6,241 nt of DNA from a candidate division TA06 bacterium (GTDB lineage: Bacteria > Ratteibacteria > UBA8468 > MWAK01). The position numbers were made by a program, and so were the translations under genes. The stretch is from the NCBI GenBank assembly GCA_022704925.1, contig JAKJFK010000106.1, forward strand, positions 1 through 6,241, given 5' to 3'. Numbering within the stretch: position 1 is the stretch's first letter; each line of letters begins with the position of its first letter. The notes below the pieces were generated by a model that did no database searches, was not told the DNA's origin, and saw nothing but the letters and a program-made list of their open reading frames with translations. Positions 6,064 to 6,241 of this stretch are shown here, piece after piece.

Positions 6064-6241
6064 TTACTTGAGAATCAGCTGTCCGTAACCGGTCGGATTC
6101 CCCAGGTTGAATCCGAAGCCGGCCCAAGCCGCCTCGATCCGCGGCGCCCGGTCTTTGTCCGTCTCGAAGAGCGTAACGTCAAAGCCCAGCACCGCGCCGG
6201 CGGTCGGCTTCACCCCCAACCGCTCCCAGGGGCAGCTGACC
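6064..6241 (-). CDS. C-terminal end of a CBM9/DOMON-like carbohydrate-binding protein, 5' end outside the window
   Basis: Fifty-eight codons and a TAA stop are present; the gene begins beyond base 6241. The fragment reads CPWERLGVKPTAGAVLGFDV, then LFETDKDR, then AAWAGFGFNLGNPTGYGQLI, ending LK. This is the usual end of CBM9-type sugar-binding domains: a P-W-x-x-L-G segment, P-x-x-G-x-x-x-G-F-D, an acidic turn, a W-x-G strand, and a closing N-P-x-x-[FY]-G-x-L-x-L. The domain ends exactly at the stop, so it is the C-terminal module. Such modules occur at the end of xylanases, other glycan-active enzymes and large secreted proteins; what precedes it here is unknown. It lies 40 bases upstream of the phosphoesterase on the same strand and is probably co-transcribed. 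The call rests on a short fragment. Confidence 0.75.
   Translation of the reverse strand, partial: VSCPWERLGVKPTAGAVLGFDVTLFETDKDRAPRIEAAWAGFGFNLGNPTGYGQLILK

Noticed and set aside
3228-6071. A 947-codon open frame on the plus strand
   Set aside because: It lies antisense to the phosphoesterase and most of the lyase, has no recognisable motifs, and is rich in Gln, Pro, Gly, Arg and Val. Such frames arise when GC-rich genes avoid the codons whose complement is a stop. The minus-strand frames carry clear family motifs.
1-6241. Defence system, mobile element, CRISPR array or structural RNA
   Set aside because: I found no direct repeat array, transposase motif, terminal inverted repeat or tRNA-like cloverleaf. 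The window is filled almost completely by four metabolic genes.

Overview
The window is a compact GC-rich stretch (roughly two thirds G+C, by eye) in which every recognisable gene is on the minus strand. Read in transcription order, from high to low coordinates, there are four genes: (1) the last 58 codons of a protein ending in a CBM9-type carbohydrate-binding (DOMON-like) domain; (2) a complete 583-residue secreted calcineurin-like metallophosphoesterase; (3) a complete 1146-residue multidomain protein with a heparinase II/III-type polysaccharide-lyase core and a C-terminal PQQ/FG-GAP-like beta-propeller; (4) a Gfo/Idh/MocA-family NAD(P)-dependent oxidoreductase whose C-terminus runs off the window at base 1.

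Spacing is tight: 40 bases between genes 1 and 2, 3 bases between 2 and 3, and an 8-base overlap between 3 and 4. The four genes therefore look like one transcription unit that starts upstream of base 6241 and continues beyond base 1. I see no promoter, terminator, tRNA, rRNA, CRISPR array, insertion sequence or attachment site. No gene-free stretch exceeds 40 bases.

Together the genes suggest glycan use: carbohydrate binding outside the cell, eliminative cleavage of an acidic polysaccharide or oligosaccharide, and redox conversion of a released sugar. The metallophosphoesterase may remove a phosphate or other ester, but its substrate cannot be read from the sequence. The host is probably an uncultured polysaccharide-degrading bacterium, with the Planctomycetota-Verrucomicrobiota-Lentisphaerota group or a similar lineage as the best guess. 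That guess rests only on gene content and GC, and it is weak.

The most interesting feature is inside the metallophosphoesterase. Its N-terminal half appears to be a second, degenerate copy of the C-terminal catalytic domain, sharing several landmarks but lacking most of the metal-binding residues. Second, the lyase has an unusual three-part architecture and no signal peptide. A stop codon two codons upstream of its start, in the same frame, rules out a longer N-terminus and places it in frame with the secreted phosphoesterase before it.
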